Source: Eubacterium_B sp034180045 (GTDB lineage Bacteria; Bacillota; Clostridia; Peptostreptococcales; Anaerovoracaceae). From it: 64,000 nucleotides of DNA. The first letter of the stretch is position 1. The number at the start of each line of letters is the position of its first letter. The translations under genes were made by a program, and so were the position numbers. Shown piece after piece: positions 26,511 to 34,641 of the stretch. Location of the stretch: NCBI GenBank assembly GCA_034180045.1, contig JAXFOY010000019.1:10452-74451 (forward strand), written 5' to 3'. A model generated the notes under the pieces. It searched no databases and was not told where the DNA came from. It was given only the letters and a program-made list of their open reading frames with translations.

Positions 26511-26918
26511 ATGGAGATAGGGCAGAAGTTGCAGGAAGCTCGTATGGCTTCCGGATTGTCACAGGAAAATGTGGCGGAAAAGATTAATGTTTCCAGACAA
26601 ACTATCTCAAACTGGGAAAATGAAAAAACTTACCCGGATATTATCAGTGTTATTAAGCTAAGCGACTTATATTCCGTAAGCCTTGATTCTTTGCTGAAAG
26701 GAGATCAAAAAATGATAGAACATCTGGAAGAAAGCACAGACGTTGTTAAAAGCAATAAAAAACTGATTGGTGCAGTCGTTTTGAATATCGTGCTTATTGT
26801 TTTACTGATTACTTTGAGTGTTTTTATTCCGAACAACCGGTATTTCCTTGTCGGAGTATTTTGCCTTACGATAGTCAGTACATCGGCATTAATGTATCAA
26901 ATCATTATGAAGCTTTAG
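26511..26918 (+). CDS. Membrane-anchored XRE family regulator
   Basis: 135 residues. N-terminal helix-turn-helix of the Cro/C1 type (~5-62; LQEARMASGLSQENVAEKINVSR, split here by the recognition turn VSRQTISNWE). A linker and two hydrophobic membrane segments (~83-103 and ~110-132) follow, so DNA binding is tethered to the membrane. The upstream in-frame ATG at 26466 is rejected because AAGGAG lies 9-10 bases before 26511. A 110-residue membrane protein follows by 13 bases and is its likely partner or target. Signal unknown. Confidence 0.86.
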   Translation: MEIGQKLQEARMASGLSQENVAEKINVSRQTISNWENEKTYPDIISVIKLSDLYSVSLDSLLKGDQKMIEHLEESTDVVKSNKKLIGAVVLNIVLIVLLITLSVFIPNNRYFLVGVFCLTIVSTSALMYQIIMKL

Positions 26919-26931
26919 GGAGGAATTACAT

Positions 26932-27264
26932 ATGAATTGGGTAATAACGTTCATTACAATATTAGGCGCCGTCGCGCTGGTTGGAGGCTTTTGCCTTTCA
27001 TATCAAATTTATCGAATAGTTAAGATAGACGCAAAAGCCAGAGGGCTAAAGCATCCAAAGTTTTGGGGGTTTTTTGCAATATCAAACAACAATGCAGGGG
27101 GATTAATCACATACCTGATTGGTAGAAGACGATATCCTATTGTAAAAATGTCGGATGCAGATAAATTAGAAATTGCCGAAAGAAAAAAAACGATAGGTGT
27201 AGCCTTGATATTCTTCACTGTCGGTATGCTCGGTATAATGTTACTTTCCGTAAAATTTATGTAA
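26932..27264 (+). CDS. Small membrane protein, unknown function
   Basis: 110 residues. One membrane segment at ~4-27, a basic cytoplasmic loop (~30-85) with KHPKFWGFFA and GRRRYPIVKM, and a second segment at ~88-107. I do not recognise a family. RBS GGAGG precedes the ATG, and it follows the membrane-anchored XRE regulator by 13 bases, so the two form an operon. Confidence 0.7.
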   Translation: MNWVITFITILGAVALVGGFCLSYQIYRIVKIDAKARGLKHPKFWGFFAISNNNAGGLITYLIGRRRYPIVKMSDADKLEIAERKKTIGVALIFFTVGMLGIMLLSVKFM

Positions 27265-27386
27265 ATGTTACGGCAATCAAGCAAATCGGCACCTGTTTAT
27301 ATCATAATATAAAAAAACAATTTCAGAGCGTTGTATGCGATTAAAATCCTAAATCGGACAAATTTTAATTCAAAAAAGTATTTTTG

Positions 27387-27415
27387 TTGACTATCAAAGT
27401 CTTGTAATGTAAAAT
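27387..27415 (+). promoter_or_regulatory. Putative promoter of lipoprotein gene
   Basis: TTGACT (27387-27392) and TAAAAT (27410-27415) with 17-base spacing, 57 bases before the lipoprotein start. Confidence 0.65.
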
Positions 27416-27471
27416 ATCTCTATAAAATATGCAATTATAGCAAAGTAGTCAGATTATGAATAGGAGAAAAT

Positions 27472-27879
27472 ATGAGAAATAAAAAAATTTTTGCAATACT
27501 GATGATTATGGTATTGGCAGTATCCGCTTTTGCACTAACAGCATGTGGGAATAAAAGCAAGACTCTTGAGAACTTCGTAGAAAGCGATAAGGACTTGAAG
27601 GCTGAAATTGATAAAACAGCCGCAGAAAACGGTCTTAAAATTGAAATCAAAGATAATACTCTAACATATCTATATAAGTATGAAATGGAGGTTTCAGACG
27701 AGCAGGTTAAGGTAATGGCACCACAGCTTGAAGTTGCACTTTCAGCTGCTGAGAATACATTCAAGGGACTTGCCGCTGATTTGGAGAAAAAGACAGAAAT
27801 TAAGGGTCTAAAGATTGCTGTTGTATATATGGATAAGAACGAAAAAGTAATCTATAAGACAGAATTCGGTTCAAAATAA
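27472..27879 (+). CDS. Lipoprotein, DUF4854-like
   Basis: 135 residues. Signal peptide with a lipobox LTAC, so the mature protein begins at Cys25 and is lipid-anchored outside the membrane. The ~110-residue mature domain (ENFVESDKDLKAEIDK, YLYKYEMEVSDEQVK, IKGLKIAVVYMDKNEKVIY) resembles DUF4854-type small clostridial lipoproteins of unknown role. RBS TAGGAG precedes the ATG. It has its own promoter and terminator, so it is monocistronic. Confidence 0.8.
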   Translation: MRNKKIFAILMIMVLAVSAFALTACGNKSKTLENFVESDKDLKAEIDKTAAENGLKIEIKDNTLTYLYKYEMEVSDEQVKVMAPQLEVALSAAENTFKGLAADLEKKTEIKGLKIAVVYMDKNEKVIYKTEFGSK

Positions 27880-27909
27880 ATCTAAACATATAAGTGATTT
27901 TGATTTAAG

Positions 27910-27940
27910 CATAGTCGGTTGTTTCCGGCTATGTTTTTTT
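27910..27940 (+). terminator. Terminator after lipoprotein gene
   Basis: CATAGTCGG and CCGGCTATG arms with a 6-base loop followed by seven T. Confidence 0.9.
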
Positions 27941-27998
27941 GTTGAATAGGTGTTGATTTTACTGTAAAATAAAAGTATTAATAATGCGTGAGGTAAGC

Positions 27999-29816
27999 AT
28001 GGAAAACAGACAATACGAAAATTATATAAGAAATTTTAGCATTATAGCTCATATAGATCACGGTAAGTCTACACTTGCAGATAGAATAATAGAGAATACC
28101 GGACTTGTGGCACATAGAGATATGAAGGAACAATTCCTTGACAATATGGACTTGGAACGCGAACGGGGTATTACGATTAAACTTCAGACGACCAGACTTG
28201 TATATAAGTCAGAAGACGGCAACGAGTATATTTTTAATCTAATAGATACACCGGGGCATGTAGACTTCAATTACGAGGTATCGAGAAGTCTTGCGGCTTG
28301 TGAAGGAGCTGTACTTGTAGTCGATTCAACTCAAGGAGTTGAGGCACAGACTATGGCGAATGTATACCTTGCACTTGACGAAGATTTGGAAATCCTGCCT
28401 ATTCTTAACAAAATCGACCTCGCAAGTTCAAGACCGGATGAGGTAAAGGAAGAAATCGAAGAGATGATAGGGATAGATGCTTCCGAAGCACCGCTAGTTT
28501 CAGCTAAAGAGGGCATAGGTATCAACGACTTGCTTGAAGCGGTTGTAAAGACAATTCCGGCACCAAGCGGAGATCCTGATGGGAAGCTTAAGGCGCTTAT
28601 CTTTGATTCGGTATACGATAACTATAAGGGTGTAGTTATATATGCGCGTATTTTTGACGGAACCGTTAAAGTCGGAGATAATATTCTTCTGATGAATACC
28701 AAGAAAAAATACGAGGTTACAGAAGTCGGGATAATGGCTCCGTCTCATGTGCCGACAAAGTTCCTAAGAGCAGGCGAAGTTGGATATATCTGTGCCAGCA
28801 TCAAACAGGTAAGGGATGCGAGGGTCGGTGATACCGTTACTCTTGCTCAAAATCCCGCGGAGGAAGCGCTTCCGGGGTACAAAAAAGTGCAGTCAATGGT
28901 TTACTGCGGTATATATCCCGCCGAGGGGGAGAAATACGAAAGTGTCAAGGATGCACTTGAAAAGCTTCAGGTAAACGATGCCGCTTTTGTCTTTGAGCCT
29001 GAGACGTCCACAGCTTTGGGCTTCGGCTTCAGATGCGGCTTCCTAGGTCTCTTACATATGGAGATTATAGTAGAAAGACTGGAGAGGGAGTTTGACCTTG
29101 GCGTTATAACAACATCACCTAGCGTAGTTTACAAGGTGGTAATGACAGACGGCAGTGAGCAAATGATACAAAACCCTACAAATCTACCCCCTCAGACCGA
29201 AATAGATCACATTGAAGAACCAATTGTAAAGGCTGATATCATGACGCCGAAGGAATATGTGGGAACGATAATGGAGCTATGCCAGAAGCGACGCGGAAAT
29301 ATGCTGCATATGGAGTATATCGCTCAAGACAGGGTACAGCTTCACTATGAGTTGCCGCTTAATGAAGTAATATATGATTTCTTTGATGCTCTTAAATCCA
29401 AGACCAGAGGGTACGGTTCCTTGGACTACGAGTTTATAAGATACCAAAAGTCGAGCCTTGTTAAGATGGACGTACTCTTAAACAAGGACCTGGTAGATGC
29501 CTTTTCTATGATTGTGCATGATAGTGCCGCATATGACAGAGGCAGGTTTGTCTGCAAGAAGCTGAAGGATGTAATTCCTATGCACCAGTTCGAGGTGCCT
29601 ATCCAGGCAGCTATAGGTCAAAAGGTGATTGCAAGAGAAACAGTCAGAGCTTACCGTAAGGATGTAATAGCAAAGTGCTATGGCGGAGATATTTCCCGTA
29701 AGAAGAAACTTCTCGAAAAGCAAAAGGAAGGTAAGAAGAGGATGCGCCAATTCGGTAAGGTTGAAGTTCCTCAAGAAGCTTTTACCGCGGTTCTGAAATA
29801 TGACGACGAAAAATAG
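27999..29816 (+). CDS. lepA: Elongation factor 4 LepA
   Basis: 605 residues, the standard LepA length. Ribosomal GTPase that remodels stalled or misplaced translocation states. G1 AHIDHGKST, G3 DTPGHVDF, G4 NKID, then domains II-III, an EF-G domain V-like part and the LepA-specific C-terminal domain (KDVIPMHQFEVPIQAAIG, RKDVIAKCYGGDISRKKKL). Start at 27999 is chosen over 27984 because GAGG lies 6-7 bases before it and the protein then begins in the usual way. hemW overlaps its end, as in many Firmicutes. Confidence 0.97.
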   Translation: MENRQYENYIRNFSIIAHIDHGKSTLADRIIENTGLVAHRDMKEQFLDNMDLERERGITIKLQTTRLVYKSEDGNEYIFNLIDTPGHVDFNYEVSRSLAACEGAVLVVDSTQGVEAQTMANVYLALDEDLEILPILNKIDLASSRPDEVKEEIEEMIGIDASEAPLVSAKEGIGINDLLEAVVKTIPAPSGDPDGKLKALIFDSVYDNYKGVVIYARIFDGTVKVGDNILLMNTKKKYEVTEVGIMAPSHVPTKFLRAGEVGYICASIKQVRDARVGDTVTLAQNPAEEALPGYKKVQSMVYCGIYPAEGEKYESVKDALEKLQVNDAAFVFEPETSTALGFGFRCGFLGLLHMEIIVERLEREFDLGVITTSPSVVYKVVMTDGSEQMIQNPTNLPPQTEIDHIEEPIVKADIMTPKEYVGTIMELCQKRRGNMLHMEYIAQDRVQLHYELPLNEVIYDFFDALKSKTRGYGSLDYEFIRYQKSSLVKMDVLLNKDLVDAFSMIVHDSAAYDRGRFVCKKLKDVIPMHQFEVPIQAAIGQKVIARETVRAYRKDVIAKCYGGDISRKKKLLEKQKEGKKRMRQFGKVEVPQEAFTAVLKYDDEK

Positions 29817-31047
29817 AATGTTAAAAAAGTCGGGGATATATATACATATCCCCTTCTGCATAAGTAGATGTATTTACTGCGGATTTTTCTCAGGTGCAGG
29901 TGCTGTAAGCGAGGAAGATGAGCACGCATATGTAAGATTAATTAAACAGGAAATAGAGAATGCAACACGTCGATATGCCGAATATTATGACGAAGTTGAC
30001 AGCATCTTTTTCGGCGGAGGAACTCCCAGCGTGTTTAAGCCCGAAAGCCTGATTGAAATATTGGATGCCGTGCGTAAAGAGTTTCGCTTGAGCGCCGATT
30101 GCGAGATTACCATGGAAGCAAATCCCGGAACCTTGAGCCGTAAAAATTTGACAAAACTGCGTAAGAACGGCTTCAACAGACTATCTCTCGGATGTCAGTC
30201 GATGAACGAAAATGTGCTCAGAACCTTAGGGCGTATTCACAGTGCAGAGGAGTTCTTGGAAAGCTTTGAAGCCGCACGAACATCAGGTTTTGATAATATA
30301 AATGTGGACTTGATGTTTTCAGTACCCGGGGCAGATGAAGTCGTTTGGCAGGACAGCCTTGACAGGATAGTCGACTTATCACCGGAGCATATATCATTTT
30401 ACAGCCTGCAAATTGAAGAAGATACACCGTTATATGATATGTATAGAAGCGGCTTGTTTCCTGAGGTGAGCGATGAGATGGACCGTAAAATGTATCACCA
30501 AGCGATACGAACGCTTAAGTCCGCCGGATATTTGCACTACGAGATTTCCAACGCGGCAAAACCGGGATGTGAGTGCCGCCACAATATCAAATATTGGAAG
30601 CTTTATGATTACATAGGCTTTGGTAAAAGTGCAGCTTCCTTTGTACGCGGAACAAGATTTACAAATTCCACAGATGAGGGCTATGAAGTCGGCGTTAAGG
30701 AAGAAAAAAACTTTATAGAAGGGCATTTAGGCGTTTTGCCGCCAAGCACAGATGAAAGTGATTCTTTACCTGAGTACGCTCTGAAGAAATACTCAGAGTA
30801 CCATATTAACAGCTTTATGGATTCTGCCTCGGAATTTGTTTTCTTGGGGCTTCGCATGGCAAGCGGAGTGAACTACGCTGATTTTAGGGAGAGATTCAGC
30901 CGGGAGTTTTCGGATGTGTTTTCAGACAGGATGGAAGAAGTAAAGGAGTTTATATCCTGTGGTGCTTTGATTGAAGATGAGTCAGGCATTCGTCTCAGCG
31001 AAAACGGTTTTGATATTTCAAATAGAATTATGGCTTTATTTGTTTAG
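29800..31047 (+). CDS. hemW: Radical SAM heme chaperone HemW
   Basis: 415 residues. Radical SAM cluster motif at C20, C24, C27 (PFCISRCIYCGF), preceded by YIHIPF, with GGGTPS and EANPGT segments and a HemW C-terminal domain. HemW binds heme and passes it to respiratory enzymes; it lacks the extra cysteine (CxxxCxxCxC) needed for true coproporphyrinogen dehydrogenase HemN: the residue after CGF is F, not C. It overlaps lepA by 17 bases; an alternative ATG at 29818 avoids the overlap, and neither has a clear RBS. glpK follows by 20 bases. Confidence 0.93.
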   Translation: MTTKNRMLKKSGIYIHIPFCISRCIYCGFFSGAGAVSEEDEHAYVRLIKQEIENATRRYAEYYDEVDSIFFGGGTPSVFKPESLIEILDAVRKEFRLSADCEITMEANPGTLSRKNLTKLRKNGFNRLSLGCQSMNENVLRTLGRIHSAEEFLESFEAARTSGFDNINVDLMFSVPGADEVVWQDSLDRIVDLSPEHISFYSLQIEEDTPLYDMYRSGLFPEVSDEMDRKMYHQAIRTLKSAGYLHYEISNAAKPGCECRHNIKYWKLYDYIGFGKSAASFVRGTRFTNSTDEGYEVGVKEEKNFIEGHLGVLPPSTDESDSLPEYALKKYSEYHINSFMDSASEFVFLGLRMASGVNYADFRERFSREFSDVFSDRMEEVKEFISCGALIEDESGIRLSENGFDISNRIMALFV

Positions 31048-31067
31048 AACTTATTTGGAGGTAAGAA

Positions 31068-32558
31068 ATGGGAAAGTATATTATGGCTCTCGATCAGGGA
31101 ACGACAAGCTCGCGCTGCATTATTTACGACAAAAACGGAAGTCAGGTGAGCGTGGCTCAACTTGAGTTTAAGCAGCATTACCCTGAGCAGGGATGGGTGG
31201 AGCACGATGCGAACGAAATTTGGTCTTCCCAGATGACTGTTGCATATGAGGCTATGATTAAGGCAAAATCCACGTATAGAGATATAGAAGCCATAGGTAT
31301 AACCAATCAAAGAGAAACCACTATAGTTTGGAACAAAGAAACAGGAGAACCTATATATAATGCCATAGTGTGGCAGTGCCGCAGAACCGCGGACTTTTGT
31401 GATGAGCTGAAAATGCGAGGGCTTGACGAAATGTTCAAAGATAAGACCGGACTTTTAATTGATCCGTATTTCAGCGGTACTAAGCTACGTTGGATTTTAG
31501 AAAATGTAGAGGGAGCGAGAGATTTGGCAGATAACGGCAAATTGCTCTTCGGTACTGTCGAAACTTGGCTCATCTGGAAGATGACCGGCGGAAAGGTTCA
31601 TATAACGGACTATACGAATGCTTCGAGAACTATGATGTTCAACATAAACACTCTAAAATGGGACGAAGATATTCTAAATATACTCGATATTCCTGGCTCA
31701 ATGCTTCCCGAGGTCAGGGATTCCAGTGAGGTCTATGGAGAAACTATAGACGATATATTCGGTGGCAAAATAAAAATAGCCGGTGCTGCGGGAGACCAGC
31801 AGGCGGCACTGTTTGGACAGGCTTGTTTTGAGGAAGGCAGTGCAAAGAGCACCTATGGAACAGGATGTTTTCTGCTTTTGAATACAGGAGATAAGCCCGT
31901 AAAATCAAAGAACGGTCTTTTGACAACAATAGCATATGGTATAGACGGCAAAATCACTTATGCGCTTGAGGGGTCGGTGTTCATATGCGGCGCTGTGATA
32001 CAATGGCTTAGAGATGAAATGGGGCTTTTAGAAAAATCATCCGATTCAGAAGCCATGGCACATTCGGTGGAAAATTGCAACGGTGTATATATCGTGCCTG
32101 CCTTTGTCGGACTGGGGGCGCCATATTGGGATGCGAGAGCGAGAGGAACTATATTCGGACTTACTCGCGGTGCTAACAAAAATCATATAGTCCGTGCAGC
32201 GCTGGAATCTATAGCATATCAATGCCATGACTTAATTGTAGCCATGTCATCTGATTTGGGGCATGAGTTGAAAGTCCTAAAAGTTGACGGCGGTGCATCC
32301 GCCAACGATTTTCTTTTACAGTTCCAATCGGATATTCTCAAGACGGATGTGGTGCGTCCTCTATGGGTCGAAACAACATCGCTGGGCGCCGCTTATTTGG
32401 CAGGGCTTGCTACGGGCTTTTGGGAAAGCGTTGATGACATTAGAAAAAACTGGAAAATAGACAAGACTTTCAGACCTTCCATGAGTGAATCAGGCAGAAA
32501 GCGCAGACTTGACGGATGGAATGATGCCGTAAAAAGAACCATGGGTTGGAACAGATAA
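31068..32558 (+). CDS. glpK: Glycerol kinase
   Basis: 496 residues, standard GlpK. Phosphorylates glycerol to glycerol 3-phosphate with ATP. Motifs: LDQGTTSSRCI (ATP phosphate loop), NQRETT, the EQGWVEHD segment, GAAGDQQAALFGQ and RAALESIAYQ. RBS TTGGAGG precedes the ATG. It follows hemW by 20 bases, so it may be read from the lepA transcript. No glpF or glpO/D lies beside it, which is unusual. It could use glycerol released by the lipid-salvage enzymes at 13-15 kb, though those are not adjacent. Confidence 0.96.
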   Translation: MGKYIMALDQGTTSSRCIIYDKNGSQVSVAQLEFKQHYPEQGWVEHDANEIWSSQMTVAYEAMIKAKSTYRDIEAIGITNQRETTIVWNKETGEPIYNAIVWQCRRTADFCDELKMRGLDEMFKDKTGLLIDPYFSGTKLRWILENVEGARDLADNGKLLFGTVETWLIWKMTGGKVHITDYTNASRTMMFNINTLKWDEDILNILDIPGSMLPEVRDSSEVYGETIDDIFGGKIKIAGAAGDQQAALFGQACFEEGSAKSTYGTGCFLLLNTGDKPVKSKNGLLTTIAYGIDGKITYALEGSVFICGAVIQWLRDEMGLLEKSSDSEAMAHSVENCNGVYIVPAFVGLGAPYWDARARGTIFGLTRGANKNHIVRAALESIAYQCHDLIVAMSSDLGHELKVLKVDGGASANDFLLQFQSDILKTDVVRPLWVETTSLGAAYLAGLATGFWESVDDIRKNWKIDKTFRPSMSESGRKRRLDGWNDAVKRTMGWNR

Positions 32559-32619
32559 CAATAAGTATATCTATTAGCGGCATCGATGCCATATTCGTAA
32601 ATTCAAAAATAAAATCCAC

Positions 32620-32707
32620 AAACAGTAAATCTGAACGGTATGGATAAACAGACACGGCTTTTCTAAAAGATGTGCCTGTAATACCAAAATGATTTACTGT
32701 TTTTATT
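32620..32707 (+). terminator. Long hairpin terminator after glpK
   Basis: AAACAGTAAATC (32620-32631) pairs with GATTTACTGTTT (32691-32702), with nested GGTAT/ATACC and ACAGACAC/GTGCCTGT pairs inside, followed by TTTATTTT. Confidence 0.7.
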
Positions 32708-32794
32708 TTCAAAAACACAATTCAAACACATTAAAAACAAAAATTAGAAACTAAAAAAACACAGGAAATACCAAAGTTTATTTGCAAATAACTA

Positions 32795-32823
32795 TTGACA
32801 TATATAAAGTAAAGGAGTAAATT
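32795..32823 (+). promoter_or_regulatory. Promoter of the hrcA-dnaK operon
   Basis: TTGACA (32795-32800) and TAAATT (32818-32823), 17 bases apart. The CIRCE begins 12 bases after the -10, i.e. around the expected transcription start. Confidence 0.8.
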
Positions 32824-32834
32824 ATATATAACGA

Positions 32835-32861
32835 TTAGCACTCTAATAGAGTGAGTGCTAA
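32835..32861 (+). promoter_or_regulatory. CIRCE operator (HrcA site)
   Basis: Perfect TTAGCACTC-N9-GAGTGCTAA. HrcA binds this element to repress heat-shock operons; the hrcA gene itself lies directly downstream, giving autoregulation. Confidence 0.98.
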
Positions 32862-32933
32862 TAACGCAGCCGGATATGATAAAACTTATAAAGCGTAGTT
32901 ATATCGCTTTATGCGTAAATGGAGATGATGCAG

Positions 32934-33980
32934 ATGGAGATGACAGAAAGAAAGCTAAAAATTTTACAAGCTATTATCAGTGATTATGTCAAGTCTGCCG
33001 AGCCGGTAGGTTCGAGAGCCCTGGCGAGAAAATTTGAATTCGGCATCAGTCCTGCAACGATTAGAAACGAGATGAGCGATCTTGAGGAGATGGGTTATCT
33101 TACACATCCTCATACGTCGGCAGGAAGAGTTCCGTCAGATAAGGCATATAGACTATATGTCAATCAAATGATGGAAAAACAGGAATTGACAGTAGACGAA
33201 AAAAGGGCGATAGCACATGAGCTTCAGGCGAATATCAACGAGTTTGACAGAACGATTGAACATGCGGCAAAAATTCTTTCAAGGATAACCAACCTGACAT
33301 CTTTTGCGGTAACCCCAACTGCAGTTGATGACACTCTTAAGTTCGTCAACCTTCTGCCCGTAGACGAAAACACGGTCGTAATGATGATAGTATCTGATAC
33401 GGGTAAGGTCAATAACACGGCGCTGCGCCTTAGAACTCCGTGTACGGATGAGAATTTGCAGCTCTTAGCCAAATCAATGACATATAAATATAGGGGTAAA
33501 AGGCTTACAGATGTACTGAAAAGCAATATTATAGAAAACTTCCAGACAGATGTTGCAGCACTTGATAGGCTGGAACAGGATATTATGCCGGATTTCATCA
33601 AGACACTGGAAAGTATGCTTGATGTTCAGTTATACATGGACGGAATGACAAACATCTTTGACTTGCCGGAATACAGCGATATAGAAAGTGCCAAGAACTT
33701 CCTCAATCTTCTTAATCAAAAAGAGGAGTTCATTAAAACGGTAATAGAGCGTGACACCGGAACTATAGTAACCATAGGCGAAGAAAATATGGATGAGCAT
33801 ATGAATGATTACTCGATAATCACGGCAACATATAGCGTCGACGGTAAGCAGATAGGCAAGATTGGAGTAATAGGTCCAAAGCGTATGAAATATGGAGAAA
33901 TAACTTCAATAATGGAATATCTGACAGATAATCTCAATCGAAGTTTTCAATTAGAAGAGGGAGGAAACGATAGTGATTAA
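32934..33980 (+). CDS. hrcA: Heat-inducible transcription repressor HrcA
   Basis: 348 residues. N-terminal winged helix (LKILQAIISDYVKSAEPVGSRALA, shown here as the family start; ISPATIRNEMSDLE recognition helix; HPHTSAGRVPSDKAYR), followed by the GAF-like and dimerisation domains. Represses the operon through the CIRCE upstream and needs GroEL for activity in known cases. Several in-frame ATGs occur between 32919 and 32940; 32934 has GGAG 9 bases upstream and is preferred. It overlaps grpE by 8 bases. Confidence 0.96.
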   Translation: MEMTERKLKILQAIISDYVKSAEPVGSRALARKFEFGISPATIRNEMSDLEEMGYLTHPHTSAGRVPSDKAYRLYVNQMMEKQELTVDEKRAIAHELQANINEFDRTIEHAAKILSRITNLTSFAVTPTAVDDTLKFVNLLPVDENTVVMMIVSDTGKVNNTALRLRTPCTDENLQLLAKSMTYKYRGKRLTDVLKSNIIENFQTDVAALDRLEQDIMPDFIKTLESMLDVQLYMDGMTNIFDLPEYSDIESAKNFLNLLNQKEEFIKTVIERDTGTIVTIGEENMDEHMNDYSIITATYSVDGKQIGKIGVIGPKRMKYGEITSIMEYLTDNLNRSFQLEEGGNDSD

Positions 33981-34596
33981 CGAGGAAAATACAAAGCAGG
34001 TTAATGACGAGAAGCAGTCTGATTTGAACGATGAAACCGTTCATGAACATGTGGACGAAGAATCAGCAGCTGAGCGTGGAAGCTGTGATGAAAAAAGTGA
34101 TTGCGATTCGGAAAAGAATGAATCGCAAGTAAGTGAAGATGCCAAGCCGGAAGATGACAAAGACATAGATTGCGATTCGGACAGTTCGGATGAAATGACA
34201 GGCAAATATGTAAGACTGATGGCTGAATTTCAAAACTACAAAAAAAGAGTTTCAAAGGAAAAGGATGATCTTCGTGCCTATGCAAATGAAAGTCTTGTAG
34301 TAAGTTTGCTCGAGGTCATTGATAATTTTGAAAGAGCGCTTGAACATGAATCGACAGATGAGGGTTATGTGACAGGTATGCAAATGATTTTCAAGCAGAT
34401 TGTGGAAACTCTTAAAAAATCAGGGCTTGAGGAAATTGAAGCTCTGGGAGCGGATTTTGATCCAAGCTTTCACAATGCGGTGATGACAGGCGACGACCCG
34501 GAATTTGACAGCGGAAAAGTGACTATGGTCATGCAAAAAGGATATACTCTGAACGGTAAGGTAATCAGGGCATCAATGGTTAAAGTAAACAATTAA
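33973..34596 (+). CDS. grpE: Nucleotide exchange factor GrpE
   Basis: 207 residues starting at GTG with RBS GGGAGG. The first ~70 residues are very acidic and serine-rich (low complexity), then a coiled coil (MAEFQNYKKRVSKEKDDLRAYA region) and the beta-wing domain (PSFHNAVMTG, VMQKGYTLNGKVIRASMVKV). Exchanges ADP for ATP on DnaK. Its start overlaps hrcA by 8 bases, so translation is probably coupled. Confidence 0.96.
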   Translation: MINEENTKQVNDEKQSDLNDETVHEHVDEESAAERGSCDEKSDCDSEKNESQVSEDAKPEDDKDIDCDSDSSDEMTGKYVRLMAEFQNYKKRVSKEKDDLRAYANESLVVSLLEVIDNFERALEHESTDEGYVTGMQMIFKQIVETLKKSGLEEIEALGADFDPSFHNAVMTGDDPEFDSGKVTMVMQKGYTLNGKVIRASMVKVNN

Positions 34597-34641
34597 TAAA
34601 ATAAACATAAAAGTAATTGTAAATTTCAGGAGGAAATAGAA

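Noticed and set aside
29800..31047. Oxygen-independent coproporphyrinogen oxidase HemN
   Set aside because: The extra cysteine after the CxxxCxxC motif is absent, which is typical of the heme chaperone HemW.
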